Shown: in pieces, positions 50,897-61,336 of the stretch
How the letters are laid out: each line of letters opens with the position of its first letter
Numbering within the stretch: the stretch's first letter is position 1
Origin: Ornithinibacillus scapharcae TW25
GTDB lineage: Bacteria > Bacillota > Bacilli > Bacillales > Amphibacillaceae
Length of the DNA: 64,000 bases
Direction: 5' to 3'
Assembly (NCBI RefSeq): GCF_000190475.1
Contig: NZ_AEWH01000071.1
Span: 62,001 to 126,000 of the forward strand
The notes under the pieces: model-generated
What the model saw: the letters and a program-made list of their open reading frames with translations, nothing else
Databases searched by the model: none
Told to the model about the DNA's origin: nothing
Program-made: the position numbers and the translations under genes

Positions 50897-51967
50897 TTAT
50901 TCACCAATTTGCTCTAATTTCTTAGCTTGTTCTTCCATTATCAGCGCATCGATCACTTCATCAAGCTTACCTTCTAAAATCTGGTCAAGCTTTTGAATCG
51001 TTAATCCGATACGATGATCAGTCACACGGTTTTGTGGGAAGTTGTACGTACGAATACGTTCTGAACGGTCACCTGTACCTACTGCTGACTTACGATGTTC
51101 ATCATATTCCGCCTGTGCTTCCTGTTGAAACTTATCATACACACGCGCACGAAGAATTTTCATTGCCTTTTCTTTGTTCTTGATCTGCGACTTTTCATCC
51201 TGCATGGATACAACAATCCCTGTCGGTAAATGTGTTAAGCGAACCGCTGACATGGTCGTGTTTACACTTTGTCCACCAGGTCCACTTGATGCAAACAGAT
51301 CGACACGAATATCTTTATCATGAAGCTCAACTTCTACTTCCTCTGCCTCAGGTAATACCGCAACTGTTGCAGTCGACGTATGAATACGGCCACCAGATTC
51401 CGTTTCCGGTACACGTTGGACACGGTGAGCACCATTTTCATACTTCAGCTTGGAGTAAGCTCCCTGTCCTTTTACCATGAAGATAATTTCCTTATAACCA
51501 CCGACACCTGTTGTATGAGCATCCATAACATCAGCCTTCCAGCCTTGGCTCTCTACATAACGGGTATACATACGGTAAAGATCCCCAGCAAATAATGCTG
51601 CTTCATCTCCACCAGCTGCACCACGAATCTCCACGAAAACATTCTTGTCGTCATTCGGGTCTTTCGGTAATAGAAGAATTTTCATTCGTTCTTCTAATTC
51701 TTCCTTTGCAGCCGAAAGGTCAGAAATCTCTGTCTTAACCATAGCATGCATTTCCTGGTCTAGGTCATCCTCTAGCATTTCCTTCGCATCTTTTAGTTGC
51801 CCAGTCACATCCTTATACTCACGATATGCCTGTACAACATCCTCAAGACCAGACTGTTCCTTGGAATACTCACGTAATTTATTCGTATCACTAATAACTT
51901 CCGGGTCACTTAATAATTCATTCAATTTATTGTAACGATCTTCCAATGATTGCAAACGATCTAACAT
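50897..51967 (-). CDS. prfA: Peptide chain release factor 1
   Basis: Recognises UAA and UAG and releases the peptide. The 356-residue protein starts [12 protein letters not shown], has the GGQ loop in [20 protein letters not shown] and the family signature around [22 protein letters not shown] lies 6 nt before the ATG at 51967; a GTG/ATG slightly upstream is less likely. In an operon with prmC. Confidence 0.98.
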   Translation of the reverse strand: MLDRLQSLEDRYNKLNELLSDPEVISDTNKLREYSKEQSGLEDVVQAYREYKDVTGQLKDAKEMLEDDLDQEMHAMVKTEISDLSAAKEELEERMKILLLPKDPNDDKNVFVEIRGAAGGDEAALFAGDLYRMYTRYVESQGWKADVMDAHTTGVGGYKEIIFMVKGQGAYSKLKYENGAHRVQRVPETESGGRIHTSTATVAVLPEAEEVEVELHDKDIRVDLFASSGPGGQSVNTTMSAVRLTHLPTGIVVSMQDEKSQIKNKEKAMKILRARVYDKFQQEAQAEYDEHRKSAVGTGDRSERIRTYNFPQNRVTDHRIGLTIQKLDQILEGKLDEVIDALIMEEQAKKLEQIGE

Positions 51968-52059
51968 CACGGTCACCTCACTAAGATTAACAGTATAATT
52001 ATAGTATACGGAAGGGTTCAGGTCAAAATTCTTTTGTGGGGGTGGGGGGGAGTGATGTG

Positions 52060-52143
52060 CTTCGGCGGTTTTTCAATGTGGTTCGGCGAAAACAAGACTA
52101 ACCTCGGGAATTTTGCAAAAAGGTTCGGCGAATGCTCTCTTTA
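52060..52143. repeat. Degenerate tandem array with 21-bp period, TTCGGCGAA core (left of NERD pseudogene)
   Basis: Four consecutive 21-nt rows start CTTCGGCGG, GTTCGGCGAA, CCTCGGGAA and GTTCGGCGAA at 52060, 52081, 52102 and 52123, exactly 21 apart. The other 12 nt of each row are AT-rich and variable. The same core recurs at 53160-53285. Confidence 0.65.
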
Positions 52144-53096
52144 CAAGATATAGTAACGGTTACTCGTATTCCCAACAGACCTAAATCCACCCTGCTGGAG
52201 TAGCCTTTTGACCACATATGGTGAATCCACTTTTAAAAAGTCTCTGGCTTGGCTATTCGTGATGTATCGATTAAAAAGTAGCTTATAGTCTGAGAGTGCT
52301 TCAAGGTGGGCGTCCTTTGAATAGTGCATACATTGTACACAGTGCCATTTGTGTTTTTTCCTAACCATTGGAGAATGGTCGCATACTGGGCAGATGACAC
52401 CTTTTATTACGGATTCTTTGCTAATGTTAAATGAATCAAGTATATTCCGTGCACTGGAGTCGTGTGAGGAAATCAATCTATTGGCTAAGCATTCGAGGTC
52501 TGGCACCGTAATAACGGAATTGGTATACTGCGTTTCCAAGTTATGAATGGCAAACAATAGTTCATTATTATAAATAACTTGTTTTGGGATGGAATCTGGA
52601 CTCTCCGATTTAATTATGGTTGAGGGTAATGCGATAACAACATGAAATTCGATAGGAAGTTTCTTTTCCCCTTGGGAGTGTAACAAGAGGTTTAACCGAT
52701 GTCTCTGAAGTTTTGCTTGAAATACGGGGTTATTAAATCCTTCTTCCTTTCCACCATCCCCTACTCTGGTAACTTGTCCTTTTGATCCGAAAATCACTTT
52801 TCCATACCAATTTTTTATCTCAACTATCAACAGAAATTTCGGGCTCATAACTAAGGTATCAATCTGGAAGTAACCGGCATAATCTTTAATTCGCAAATCA
52901 TGTAGAATAATGTATTCCTCCTGATTTAAAAATTTCAATGGAAACTCGATTTCTTTTTCACCAGTAACCGGTCTTTTCCTTTTTCGGAGCTCAGCTTGAA
53001 GAATTGTAGTTAATGGATCGTTGTGTGCTAACCTTTTTAATAAAGCCTACAACTGTAAGAGCTCTTCCAACGGTTCTCTTTTTTTAATATTATTAA
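52141..53096 (-). pseudogene. NERD-domain nuclease-related gene, N-terminus broken by a nonsense codon
   Basis: The intact part reads as 265 codons from 52938: HDLRIKDYAGYFQIDTLVM and LIVEIKNWYGKVIFG are the NERD domain (Holliday-resolvase-like fold), and a C-terminal zinc ribbon is seen (CPVCDHSP with WHCVQC). The same frame continues upstream past 52938 without an ATG through RLAHNDPLTTILQAELRK, which is the usual N-terminal part of these proteins. At 53047-53049 a TAG interrupts KREPLEELLQL*ALLKRL, where relatives have Glu (GAG to TAG). Further up, a GGAGGAGG site is followed at 53096 by TTA in place of a start codon, and one base is missing in an A run. A truncated protein from 52938 (TTG) is possible but lacks a ribosome site. 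Confidence 0.65.
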
Positions 53097-53159
53097 AGAC
53101 TCTCCTCCTCCCACAATTATTTCTATACGGATGGAGGATTTTCCTTCTTTCATTTGTTC

Positions 53160-53285
53160 AGTTCCATGATTAAATAAGCTGTTCGGCGAATATGGTTTCT
53201 GGTTCGGTCGGATTTCCCCAAACTTCAGCGATAATTTGGTTTGTTCGCCGAAAAAAACAGTATTGTTCGGCCAAATGGCAACAAT
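53160..53285. repeat. Degenerate tandem array with 21-bp period, TTCGGCGAA core (right of NERD pseudogene)
   Basis: Rows of 21 nt from 53160 begin AGTTCCATGA, GTTCGGCGAA, GTTCGGTCGG, CTTCAGCGA, TTCGCCGAA and GTTCGGCCAA. It is the same degenerate pattern as at 52060-52143, so the broken NERD gene lies between two copies. Confidence 0.6.
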
Positions 53286-53318
53286 GTTGGCACCCCGCCA
53301 CCCACCAACAATCCCAAA

Positions 53319-53343
53319 CAAAAAAGCGCCTATAACAGGCGCT
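53319..53343 (-). terminator. Terminator of tdk
   Basis: AGCGCC (53325-53330) and GGCGCT (53338-53343) form a 6-bp GC-rich stem with a 7-nt loop; a T run follows on the minus strand, 10 nt after the tdk stop. Confidence 0.8.
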
Positions 53344-53352
53344 CAATTCACA

Positions 53353-53973
53353 TTACTCCCCAACATTCATCAACTTACGCATTTCCGCACTTGTCGGGCG
53401 GTTTGGAACTTCATGATGGTGGCGGCATCTTGGTTCATAGGACTCCGATGCACCAACAAGAATGATTGGGTCATTATAGGATGCTGGTTGTCCATTAATT
53501 AATCGTTGTGTACGGCTTGCGGGAGATCCGCAAAGTGGACAAATTGCATTCAGTTTTGTTACGGATTCTGCTAGAGCCATTAGTTCTGGCATCGGGCCGA
53601 ATGGCTCACCACGGAAGTCTTGGTCTAGTCCTGCTGCAATCACGCGGATACCTCGGTCTGCAAGTTGCTCTGCGACATAGATAATATCTTCATCAAAGAA
53701 TTGCGCTTCATCGATCCCTACTATTTCTACGTTAGGTAGTAGATTCTCTAGTATGTTTGCGGATGAATCCACCGGTGTTGCCATAACAGAAGTACCGTTG
53801 TGGGATACCACTGCAACATCATCATAGCGATTATCAATAGCCGGTTTGAAGACCTGAACTTTTTGATTCGCATACGTTGCTCTTCTTACTCTTCGAATTA
53901 GTTCTTCGGATTTACCTGAAAACATGCTGCCGCAGATCACTTCTAGCCAGCCGCTTTGCTTCATCACATACAT
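53353..53973 (-). CDS. tdk: Thymidine kinase
   Basis: Phosphorylates thymidine to dTMP (salvage). The 206-residue type II enzyme has the P-loop [14 protein letters not shown], the catalytic Asp-Glu in [12 protein letters not shown] and a zinc site of CPLCGSPA with CRHH near the C-terminus. The length is normal. GGGAG lies 10 nt before the ATG. The order rho-rpmE-tdk-prfA is that of B. subtilis. Confidence 0.97.
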   Translation of the reverse strand: MYVMKQSGWLEVICGSMFSGKSEELIRRVRRATYANQKVQVFKPAIDNRYDDVAVVSHNGTSVMATPVDSSANILENLLPNVEIVGIDEAQFFDEDIIYVAEQLADRGIRVIAAGLDQDFRGEPFGPMPELMALAESVTKLNAICPLCGSPASRTQRLINGQPASYNDPIILVGASESYEPRCRHHHEVPNRPTSAEMRKLMNVGE

Positions 53974-54034
53974 GTTTTGGGATCTCCCTTCATTTCTTCT
54001 ATGTTAAAAAGTTCATTTTATGTGACCATCAATA

Positions 54035-54121
54035 GGAAAAACTCGCATTCACTCGTCTTCCTGTGAATGCGGTAGTTTTCCTTAACCTTAAACAGGTGAG
54101 ATTTCCCTTTTACTAAATAAA
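54035..54121. repeat. Stem-loop intergenic repeat, copy 1
   Basis: GGAAAAACTCGCATTCAC (54035-54052) folds against GTGAATGCGGTAGTTTTCC (54063-54081). The following 40 nt, with TTTCCCTTTTACTAAATAAA, are also similar to what follows copies 2 and 3 (56047, 58962). Confidence 0.6.
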
Positions 54122-54153
54122 AAACAGGCAAAGCATATAGATTTGCCTGTTTT
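54121..54153 (-). terminator. Terminator of rpmE2
   Basis: AAAACAGGCAAA (54121-54132) and TTTGCCTGTTTT (54142-54153) are perfect 12-bp complements with a 9-nt loop and flanking A and T runs. Confidence 0.85.
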
Positions 54154-54221
54154 TATCGGCATGAGTAAACTCACCCAAAAAATTGTATCATTCGGTTATT
54201 CACTGGTAGTAACAGTGAATC

Positions 54222-54467
54222 TTATTTCATATTATATTTCTTCTTGAATCGATCTACACGTCCACCAACAGTGTCAGCCTTTTGCTTACCAGTGTAGAAC
54301 GGATGTGATTCAGAGCTGATTTCGACACGAAGTAGTGGGTATGTGTTACCATCTTCCCATTCGATAGTTTCGTCAGAACTCTTAGTAGAACCACTTAAGA
54401 ATTTAAAGTCAGAGCTAGTATCAAGAAATACTACTTTTCTGTACTCTGGATGAATTCCTTCTTTCAT
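54222..54467 (-). CDS. rpmE2: 50S ribosomal protein L31 type B
   Basis: An 81-residue ribosomal protein: [18 protein letters not shown] at the N-terminus and [21 protein letters not shown] at the C-terminus. It lacks the CxxC cysteines of zinc-binding L31 and has the longer type B middle, like B. subtilis YtiA/RpmE2. In B. subtilis the gene at this rho-tdk position encodes the zinc-type L31, so here the zinc-free form occupies the locus. The ATG at 54467 has AAGGAG 8 nt upstream; an in-frame GTG at 54476 is an alternative. Confidence 0.95.
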   Translation of the reverse strand: MKEGIHPEYRKVVFLDTSSDFKFLSGSTKSSDETIEWEDGNTYPLLRVEISSESHPFYTGKQKADTVGGRVDRFKKKYNMK

Positions 54468-54637
54468 TTCTTTCACTCCTTCTGCCCTGAATCCTTTGGA
54501 AACAGAGTTATTTTAAGAGCCACATTAGGTATACACCTTTTCTAAACTCACTAAAAAATTATATCAATATGAGAAGATGTTTGCAATAGCCTATTGACAT
54601 ATTTCGTGCAGAAAAATATTACCTAATCCTAATTTGG

Positions 54638-55918
54638 TTATTTCGAAGCTCTTTTACGCTGCATTTCTTCTTCTAATTTTTGTAAGAACTCTCCATTACT
54701 CTCAGATAGCTTCAGCTTTCTCAAGAAACGATCTAGGAAGTCTGGAGTATCTTGCATCGTTTTACGGATTGCCCACATCTTGTCCAACTGGCTTTTCTCC
54801 ACTAATAACTCTTCCTTACGTGTACCTGAACGTAGAATATCAATCGCAGGGAAGATTCTTCTATTAGCTAGATTACGGTCTAAATGTAATTCCATATTAC
54901 CAGTACCTTTGAATTCCTCATAGATAACATCATCCATACGAGAACCTGTATCTACTAAAGCTGTTGCAAGAATAGTAAAGCTTCCACCTTCTTCAATATT
55001 TCGTGCCGCTCCGAAGAAACGCTTCGGACGGTGGAATGCTGAAGGATCAATACCACCAGAAAGTGTACGACCACTTGGTGGAATGACTAAGTTATAAGCA
55101 CGAGCTAAACGTGTAATACTGTCCATCAGTACAATAACATCACGCTTATGCTCTACTAAACGCATTGCACGTTCTAGTACAAGTTCAGAAACCTTAATAT
55201 GATTTTCAGGAACCTCGTCAAACGTAGAACTTACTACATCAACATCGGGATGTACAGAACGTTCAATATCAGTTACTTCCTCAGGACGTTCATCTACTAA
55301 TAGAATAATTAGTTTTGCCTCAGGATGGTTTACCGAAATACTATTTGCTATTTCTTTTAGCAGCATTGTTTTACCTGCTTTTGGTGGTGCAACGATTAGA
55401 CCACGTTGACCAAAACCGACAGGGGCCATTAAGTCCATAATTCTTGTAGAAAGCTTGTTTGATTCTGTTTCAAGCTTCATAATTCTATCTGGGTATAACG
55501 CTGTTAGTGCTGGGAAATGAACCCGTTCTTTAGAAGAATCTGGATCCTCACCGTTTACGGCATCAACATGAAGTAATCCATAATAACGCTCGTTTTCTTT
55601 CGGCGGGCGAACCTTACCAGATACTTTATCTCCATTACGCAAATCAAACCTGCGAATTTGGGATGCAGATATATAAATGTCCTCTGCACTAGGAGAGTAA
55701 TTAATTGGTCTTAAAAAACCAAAGCCTTCTGATGGAATAATTTCTAATACTCCATCCATAAATAGAAAGCCATCTTTTTCTGCCTGTGCTTTTAAGATTG
55801 AAAAAATAAGTTCTTTTTTTGTTAGTTTAGCATAATAAGAAACCTTATATTCTCTCGCTAATGCATAAATTTCCTTCAATGTCAGTTCTTCAAGCTTACT
55901 TAAGGTAAGTTCAGCCAT
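54638..55918 (-). CDS. rho: Transcription termination factor Rho
   Basis: Hexameric RNA helicase that ends transcripts. The 426-residue protein has an N-terminal helical domain ([20 protein letters not shown]), the RNA-binding OB fold (about 50-120: [13 protein letters not shown]), the P-loop [14 protein letters not shown], Walker [17 protein letters not shown] and the secondary RNA-binding [15 protein letters not shown]. Length and motifs are standard, with no long insertion in the RNA-binding domain. Confidence 0.98.
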   Translation of the reverse strand: MAELTLSKLEELTLKEIYALAREYKVSYYAKLTKKELIFSILKAQAEKDGFLFMDGVLEIIPSEGFGFLRPINYSPSAEDIYISASQIRRFDLRNGDKVSGKVRPPKENERYYGLLHVDAVNGEDPDSSKERVHFPALTALYPDRIMKLETESNKLSTRIMDLMAPVGFGQRGLIVAPPKAGKTMLLKEIANSISVNHPEAKLIILLVDERPEEVTDIERSVHPDVDVVSSTFDEVPENHIKVSELVLERAMRLVEHKRDVIVLMDSITRLARAYNLVIPPSGRTLSGGIDPSAFHRPKRFFGAARNIEEGGSFTILATALVDTGSRMDDVIYEEFKGTGNMELHLDRNLANRRIFPAIDILRSGTRKEELLVEKSQLDKMWAIRKTMQDTPDFLDRFLRKLKLSESNGEFLQKLEEEMQRKRASK

Positions 55919-56046
55919 ATTGTCACCACGCCTATTCTATATACATATTTACTATTTTGATAGATAATTACTGATTATGTAAAGGCTCAGTAAAAAATCT
56001 GAATATCTAGTCATTAATTGATAAGAGCTTAGTCTGATTCGTTATT

Positions 56047-56146
56047 AGAAAAACACCCATTCACTTATAGCTTGGGAATGCGCTAGTTTTCCATGCAACT
56101 TGGAAAGTTGTTTTGCTTTCCTATCTGCTTATGAATAAAATTATTA
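56047..56146. repeat. Stem-loop intergenic repeat, copy 2
   Basis: AGAAAAACACCCATTCAC and GGGAATGCGCTAGTTTTCC (56047-56092) match copy 1, and the tail TTTCCTATCTGCTTATGAATA matches the tail of copy 3. The 573-nt gap between rho and glpX (55919-56491) otherwise holds only AT-rich sequence and the stem-loop at 56440. Confidence 0.55.
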
Positions 56147-56439
56147 CTTCCTGATGTGAAATCAAAAATTTTAGAAGGGAAGAATAGTATTAGAAGCTAG
56201 AATAGAAGTTTTTCGACTCATCTCAAATATCGAGATTTCTGTCTGAATATATTTCTCTTTTAATTTGTATCGTACCCAAACAACACTTATCTTAAACATT
56301 TACAATCTTAAACGTTTTCATAGGAATATTCAATACTTTTTTTAAGATCGAGAACGTAACCGTTTTTTTGCAGTTCTATTACAAGGAAAAGTTAGTATAG
56401 GCGATAAGCCTTTTGAAGTTGACCTTTAAGTAGGGGGGT

Positions 56440-56472
56440 GGAAAACATTGGTTTTTCCCTCCAATGTTTTCC
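56440..56472 (-). terminator. Stem-loop after glpX
   Basis: GGAAAACATTGG (56440-56451) and CCAATGTTTTCC (56461-56472) form a perfect 12-bp stem with a 9-nt loop, 20 nt after the glpX stop. No T run follows on the minus strand, so termination is likely but not certain. Confidence 0.55.
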
Positions 56473-56491
56473 GATTTTATACTTGTTCCTT

Positions 56492-57463
56492 TCATTCCGG
56501 TTGCATAACCAGATTTGGTTTCTTCTTTAGACTATGTTCACCGTCAATAAAACGAACAGTTCCACTTTTAGCACGCATGACAACAGACTGGGTTTTAGCT
56601 TTTGAACCTTTAAATTGTACACCTTTTAGCAATTCCCCATCTGTTACACCAGTAGCTGCAAAAATGGCATCATCTCCACCACAAAAGTCGTCCATATAGA
56701 AGACTTTATTTATATCCTCAATTCCCATCTTCTTACAACGGGCAATTTCTTCCTCATTTTGTGGAATGAGGCGTCCTTGCATTTCTCCACCTAGGCATTT
56801 TAATGCAATAGCAGCAATTACGCCTTCTGGAGCACCACCAATACCCATAAACAAATCTATCCCTGTATGATCGAATGCAGTACTGATAGCAGCTGCAACG
56901 TCACCGTCTTGAATAAGCTTAATGCGTGCACCAGCTTCTCTGATTTCGTCAATCAATGTGTAATGACGTGGGCGATCCATTAAAATAACAACAATATCTT
57001 CTATGTCTTTATTTTTGGCCTTCGCTACTGCTTTCAGATTATCAATCGTTGGTGCATTGATATCAATTTTGCCCACTGCTTCTGGACCAACTGCAATTTT
57101 TTGCATATACATATCGGGCGCATGAAGTACTTTACCGTGATCTCCAATCGCTATTACAGTCAGAGCATTATTTGTCCCTCTAGCAACAATATTTGTTCCT
57201 TCTAACGGATCAACTGCAATATCTACAAGAGGCCCTGCACCTGTACCTAGTTTTTCACCAATATAAAGCATTGGTGCTTCATCCAATTCGCCTTCTCCAA
57301 TAACAACTGTTCCGCGCATTGGAATAGTATCAAAAACATCACGCATAGCAGTCGTCGCAGCATCATCTGCTTCTTCCTTCTTCCCTCTCCCCATCCAACG
57401 GGCAGAAGCAAGTGCTGCGGCTTCTGTTACACGCACAATCTCCATTGATAAACTTCTTTCCAT
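56492..57463 (-). CDS. glpX: Fructose-1,6-bisphosphatase class II
   Basis: Gluconeogenic phosphatase. The 323-residue protein carries the metal/phosphate motif [27 protein letters not shown] and [14 protein letters not shown], as in GlpX proteins. I use ATG 57463, with AGGGAG 9 nt upstream; a TTG three codons earlier is in frame. It lies between murAB and rho as in other bacilli. Confidence 0.96.
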   Translation of the reverse strand: MERSLSMEIVRVTEAAALASARWMGRGKKEEADDAATTAMRDVFDTIPMRGTVVIGEGELDEAPMLYIGEKLGTGAGPLVDIAVDPLEGTNIVARGTNNALTVIAIGDHGKVLHAPDMYMQKIAVGPEAVGKIDINAPTIDNLKAVAKAKNKDIEDIVVILMDRPRHYTLIDEIREAGARIKLIQDGDVAAAISTAFDHTGIDLFMGIGGAPEGVIAAIALKCLGGEMQGRLIPQNEEEIARCKKMGIEDINKVFYMDDFCGGDDAIFAATGVTDGELLKGVQFKGSKAKTQSVVMRAKSGTVRFIDGEHSLKKKPNLVMQPE

Positions 57464-57543
57464 ATTATCCAACTCCCTTTACCGAATAACCTCATCCCAA
57501 AAAGGTTCATCCTGAAGTAGAATGGACAATTCAGGTTCTTTTT

Positions 57544-58830
57544 TTATGAGTTCTGAAACTGGACAACTTCTTCTTCGGTCATATCCTCACGCCATACATT
57601 GGCACCAAGACTATTTAATTTCTCTGTCATGTTTTCATAGCCTCGATCGATATGCTCAAGTCCAGTGATTTCTGTAATTCCATTAGCCATTAAACCAGCA
57701 ACAACTAGTGATGCTCCCGCACGGAGGTCGCTCGCTTTCACTTTTGCTCCTTGTAGCTGGACTGGACCTGAAACAATAACTGACCCACCTTCTACCTTAA
57801 TAAGTGCATTCATTCGTCTAAGTTCGTCAATATGCTTGAGCCTAGCCGAATAAATGGTATCAGTCACTAATCCAGTGTTATGCGCTTTTGTCAAAAGACT
57901 GGTAAATGGCTGTTGTAAATCAGTAGGAAAACCTGGATATACTAATGTTTTGATATCCACGCTTTTTAGTGGGTTTCTTGATGCAATATATAGTTGGTCG
58001 TCTGAATCCTCTACGGTGACACCCATTTCGCGTAGCTTTGCAAGTAATGACTCCAAATGTTGTGGAATCACATTATCAATGATGACTTCATTACCAGCAG
58101 CCGCTGCTGCAATAGCATAAGTTCCAGCTTCAATTCGGTCCGGAATGATGGTGTGTCTACATCCATGTAAGGACGGTACACCTTCAATGCGGATTACATC
58201 CGTCCCCACACCTTTAATCTTCGCTCCCATATTGGTCAAGAGAGTTGCAACATCAATAATTTCTGGCTCTTTCGCAGCATTTTCGATTATGGTTTTGCCT
58301 TTTGCTCTAACTGCGGCAAGCATAATATTGATAGTCGCTCCCACACTTACAACATCGAGATAAATACGAGCACCGGTTAATTCCTTTGCACGAAGATAAA
58401 TGGCACCTTGTTCATTTGTTACCTCAGCACCTAGAGCTTCAAAGCCTTTTATATGTTGGTCTATCGGACGGGGACCAAGAAAACATCCTCCAGGCAAACC
58501 GATAACAGCCTTCCCAAATTTTCCAAGCATTGCTCCCATAAAGTAATAAGAAGCTCTGAGCTTTTTTACTTTCCCATTCGGAAGTGGCATCGAGATCATG
58601 TTCTCTGGATTGATATGTATTGTTTGTCCATCCCAAGACACACTTCCTCCAATTTCTTCTAGTAGATCACTTAATGTATATACATCCGAAATTTGAGGCA
58701 GTCCCTCTATTATAACTTCTGAATCAGCCAATATGGCGGCTGGCAGGAGTGCTACAGCGCTGTTTTTCGCTCCACTGATGCGTACCTTTCCATTTAAGAC
58801 GTGACCGCCCTCAACTATCATCTTTTGCAT
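57544..58830 (-). CDS. murAB: UDP-N-acetylglucosamine 1-carboxyvinyltransferase, second paralogue (MurAB/MurZ type)
   Basis: Same reaction as MurAA. The 428-residue protein starts [20 protein letters not shown], has the catalytic Cys in [15 protein letters not shown] and the [10 protein letters not shown] motif. The position between tal and glpX is that of B. subtilis murAB (murZ). Compared with the copy at 22940 the active-site loop reads CFLGPRP instead of CAIGSRP. The gene is followed by 80 nt and then glpX. Confidence 0.96.
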   Translation of the reverse strand: MQKMIVEGGHVLNGKVRISGAKNSAVALLPAAILADSEVIIEGLPQISDVYTLSDLLEEIGGSVSWDGQTIHINPENMISMPLPNGKVKKLRASYYFMGAMLGKFGKAVIGLPGGCFLGPRPIDQHIKGFEALGAEVTNEQGAIYLRAKELTGARIYLDVVSVGATINIMLAAVRAKGKTIIENAAKEPEIIDVATLLTNMGAKIKGVGTDVIRIEGVPSLHGCRHTIIPDRIEAGTYAIAAAAAGNEVIIDNVIPQHLESLLAKLREMGVTVEDSDDQLYIASRNPLKSVDIKTLVYPGFPTDLQQPFTSLLTKAHNTGLVTDTIYSARLKHIDELRRMNALIKVEGGSVIVSGPVQLQGAKVKASDLRAGASLVVAGLMANGITEITGLEHIDRGYENMTEKLNSLGANVWREDMTEEEVVQFQNS

Positions 58831-58961
58831 TTTAAAACCCCGCTTTTGAGGTGAGGATACCCCTTACACACAATTAGTGCGGACATCCTCCACATATTTA
58901 TTTGCATCCACAGTACTGTTGCCTTGTTCGGTGCTGACTAGACTGACAAGTTGGATTCTTT

Positions 58962-59045
58962 AGAAAAACTTGCATTCGCTCGTCCTTTTTGAATGCCTTA
59001 GTTTCGAGAAAGATTTTTATACTTTTCTATCTACTGAAGTATAAA
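58962..59045. repeat. Stem-loop intergenic repeat, copy 3
   Basis: TAGAAAAACTTGCATTCGCT and GAATGCCTTAGTTTCGAGAA (58962-59010) match the arms of copies 1 and 2; TTTTCTATCTACTGAAGTATA follows, like the tail of copy 2. It lies in the 268-nt gap between murAB and tal. Confidence 0.55.
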
Positions 59046-59098
59046 TGGTTCATGAATGATCTTGTTTCTAGTTTGGTCATTCATGTCGTATTCCATGC

Positions 59099-59746
59099 TT
59101 ATTTATTCGCTTTATTCCAATCAGCTAGAAATTTTTCAATACCTTGGTCTGTTAAAGGATGCTTCACTAACTGGCCTAGTACATTATATGGCACGGTCGC
59201 GATATGTGCACCATGTAATGCTGCGTCCGTAACATGTAACGGATGGCGAATACTCGCAGCAATAATCTGTGTGTCAATCTGATGACGGTCGAAGATTTCA
59301 GAAATGGTAGCAATTAGCTGCATTCCATCATGTCCGATATCATCTAGACGACCAAGGAAGGGGGAAACATAGGTAGCACCCGCTCTAGCTGCTAGTAGTG
59401 CTTGGTTTGCATTAAAGATAAGCGTGACATTTGTTGTAATACCTTTGTCACTGAAAGCTTTTACTGCTTTTAGCCCTTCTAATGTCATCGGCACTTTTAT
59501 CGTAATGTTCGGAGCAATTGCAGCTAGTTCTAGACCTTCTGCAATCATTCCTTCTGCATCCTCAGCAATTACTTCCGCACTTACCGAGCCTTCTTTTACT
59601 TCGTCCGTAATCTCTCGTAAACGGTCATGGAAGGATACCCCTTCTTTTGCTACCAGACTAGGATTTGTAGTTACACCTGCCACTATTCCCAACTGGTTCG
59701 CAGAACGGATTTCTTCTATATTTGCTGTATCAATAAAAAACTTCAT
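59099..59746 (-). CDS. tal: Transaldolase / fructose-6-phosphate aldolase-type protein
   Basis: A 215-residue class I aldolase of the short transaldolase family (B. subtilis YwjH). It begins [20 protein letters not shown] and has the Schiff-base lysine in [17 protein letters not shown] and the conserved [12 protein letters not shown]. The pathway is the non-oxidative pentose phosphate branch, alongside rpiB in this window. Position between fba and murAB is conserved. Confidence 0.96.
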   Translation of the reverse strand: MKFFIDTANIEEIRSANQLGIVAGVTTNPSLVAKEGVSFHDRLREITDEVKEGSVSAEVIAEDAEGMIAEGLELAAIAPNITIKVPMTLEGLKAVKAFSDKGITTNVTLIFNANQALLAARAGATYVSPFLGRLDDIGHDGMQLIATISEIFDRHQIDTQIIAASIRHPLHVTDAALHGAHIATVPYNVLGQLVKHPLTDQGIEKFLADWNKANK

Positions 59747-59907
59747 GCCTCATACCTCCCCAAATAAAATTGTCTATCGGAACAAGGTTAAACTTTCCTG
59801 AATGAAAGATGCCAAATTATAGGAATAGCCCTCACAATTCAGGATTCCTACCTACTATACTATACGGAGAATCACTAAACGGAAAGGGCATTTTCCTCTA
59901 ATTTTTA

Positions 59908-60762
59908 TTAAGCTTTGTTAGAAGAACCAAACTCGCGCATTTTGCCCATTACAGTTTGCTTGATTGCTTCTGTACCAGGTCCTAAATACTTACGTGGGTC
60001 ATACACATCAGGTTTTGCATTTAGTACTTCGCGTACAGCTCTTGCCTGTGCCATTTGGTTTTCAGTGTTAACGTTAATTTTAGCAGTTCCTAAAGAAATT
60101 GCTTGTTGGATATCCTTTGTAGGGATTCCTGTACCACCATGCAGTACTAATGGTACTTGTGTTAAATTTAGAATTTCTTCCATTTCTTTGAAGCCAAGGT
60201 TAGGCTCGCCTTGATATGGACCATGTACAGAGCCTAGTGCTGGAGCAAGACAGTCAATACCAGCTTCTTTTACTAAGCGTACACACTCTTGTGCATCTGC
60301 ATAATTAATACCACCGATAACACCATCTTCTTCTCCACCAACAGTACCCACTTCTGCTTCTACAGAAACACCATGGATATGAGCTAATTCGACAACTTTC
60401 TTAGTTGTCGCAATGTTTTCCTCAATAGGTGAATGTGATGCATCAATCATGACAGAAGTAAATCCTGCATGAATAGCTTGGGCACATTTTTCAAAGCTTG
60501 AACCATGATCAAGGTGGATCGCTACAGGAACAGTTGTACCATATTCCTCCATTAACGACTTGACCATTGCAACAACTACTTTGAAGCCACCCATGTATTT
60601 CCCAGCACCTTCAGAAACACCTAGAATTACAGGAGACTTTTCTTCCTCTGCAGCTTGAAGAATCGCTTGTATGTACTCCAAGTTATTTATATTGAATTGT
60701 CCTACGGCATAGCCGTTATCTTTCGCTTTCTCTAGCATCTCTTTCATCGATACTAATGGCAT
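59908..60762 (-). CDS. fbaA: Class II fructose-1,6-bisphosphate aldolase
   Basis: Zinc-dependent glycolytic aldolase. The 284-residue protein has the first zinc-site motif [13 protein letters not shown], the acid residues in [15 protein letters not shown], and the phosphate-binding [10 protein letters not shown] and KINVNTE. Length is normal. It starts 132 nt after the spo0F stop. Confidence 0.98.
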   Translation of the reverse strand: MPLVSMKEMLEKAKDNGYAVGQFNINNLEYIQAILQAAEEEKSPVILGVSEGAGKYMGGFKVVVAMVKSLMEEYGTTVPVAIHLDHGSSFEKCAQAIHAGFTSVMIDASHSPIEENIATTKKVVELAHIHGVSVEAEVGTVGGEEDGVIGGINYADAQECVRLVKEAGIDCLAPALGSVHGPYQGEPNLGFKEMEEILNLTQVPLVLHGGTGIPTKDIQQAISLGTAKINVNTENQMAQARAVREVLNAKPDVYDPRKYLGPGTEAIKQTVMGKMREFGSSNKA

Positions 60763-60894
60763 TTGATATCCTCCTTTAACATTGAACAGGTTACTTATTC
60801 TCTTAAGTTCAATATAAGAATACCAAAGTCAAATAGTTTGGTGCAAGGTTATAGGGCTAAAGTAGCCACTCGCAAACTTTTTAAAAAATTCTAG

Positions 60895-61257
60895 CTAATC
60901 TGCTAGTAGTTGATTTACAAAGTTACGAACCTCTAGTACATCAAATGGCTTGGATAGTACCTTCTTTACATTTTTTAATGCATATGTATCTTCTTGAATA
61001 TTTTCTACTAAGCCACTCATTACAATAGTATCTAGAACAATATTCTCTTTTTCTATTTGTTTCATCACTTCTATTCCGTCCATAATTGGCAATTTATAAT
61101 CAATAAGGAGTAAATCGAAGTTATGTATTTTAACTAGTTCCAATGCTTCTTTGCCGTTTTCAGCTGTCCGCACCTCGTATTGCTCACTAGCCAAAAGGTC
61201 TTCCAATAATAACCGAATTCCAATCTCATCGTCTACTATTAATATTTTTCTCTTCAT
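60895..61257 (-). CDS. spo0F: Sporulation initiation response regulator Spo0F (divergent)
   Basis: A single-domain receiver of 120 residues: acidic pair in ILIVDDEIGIR (Asp9, Asp10), phosphoacceptor Asp53 in LLIDYKLPIMDG, Ser81 in IVMSG in place of the usual Thr, and Lys103 in LSKPFD. In the phosphorelay Spo0F takes phosphate from sensor kinases and passes it to Spo0B. Position between pyrG and fba is that of spo0F. Compared with B. subtilis the loops after the phosphoacceptor and after beta-4 differ, so partner recognition may have changed. The ATG at 61257 has AGGGGG 11 nt upstream; the longer frame to 61302 spans that site. Confidence 0.88.
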   Translation of the reverse strand: MKRKILIVDDEIGIRLLLEDLLASEQYEVRTAENGKEALELVKIHNFDLLLIDYKLPIMDGIEVMKQIEKENIVLDTIVMSGLVENIQEDTYALKNVKKVLSKPFDVLEVRNFVNQLLAD

Positions 61258-61316
61258 CGTGACAAGATCCCCCTTCAAGCTTAAATATTCGATATAAAGC
61301 ACAAAATACCCTTCTT

Positions 61317-61336
61317 TTTAACGAACAAACGTTAAA
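61317..61336. promoter_or_regulatory. Palindromic site upstream of spo0F
   Basis: TTTAACG (61317-61323) and CGTTAAA (61330-61336) are inverted arms around a 6-nt centre, 60-80 nt before the spo0F start. It could be an operator; I cannot name the regulator, and it does not match the Spo0A box. Confidence 0.3.

Noticed and set aside
53037-53321. Minus-strand frame of 94 codons next to tdk
   Set aside because: It runs through the 21-bp repeat array and the NERD pseudogene start in a different frame; the repeats explain the open frame.
59792-59846. Inverted repeat TCCTGAAT/ATTCAGGA between fba and tal as a terminator
   Set aside because: The loop is about 38 nt and no T run follows on either strand.
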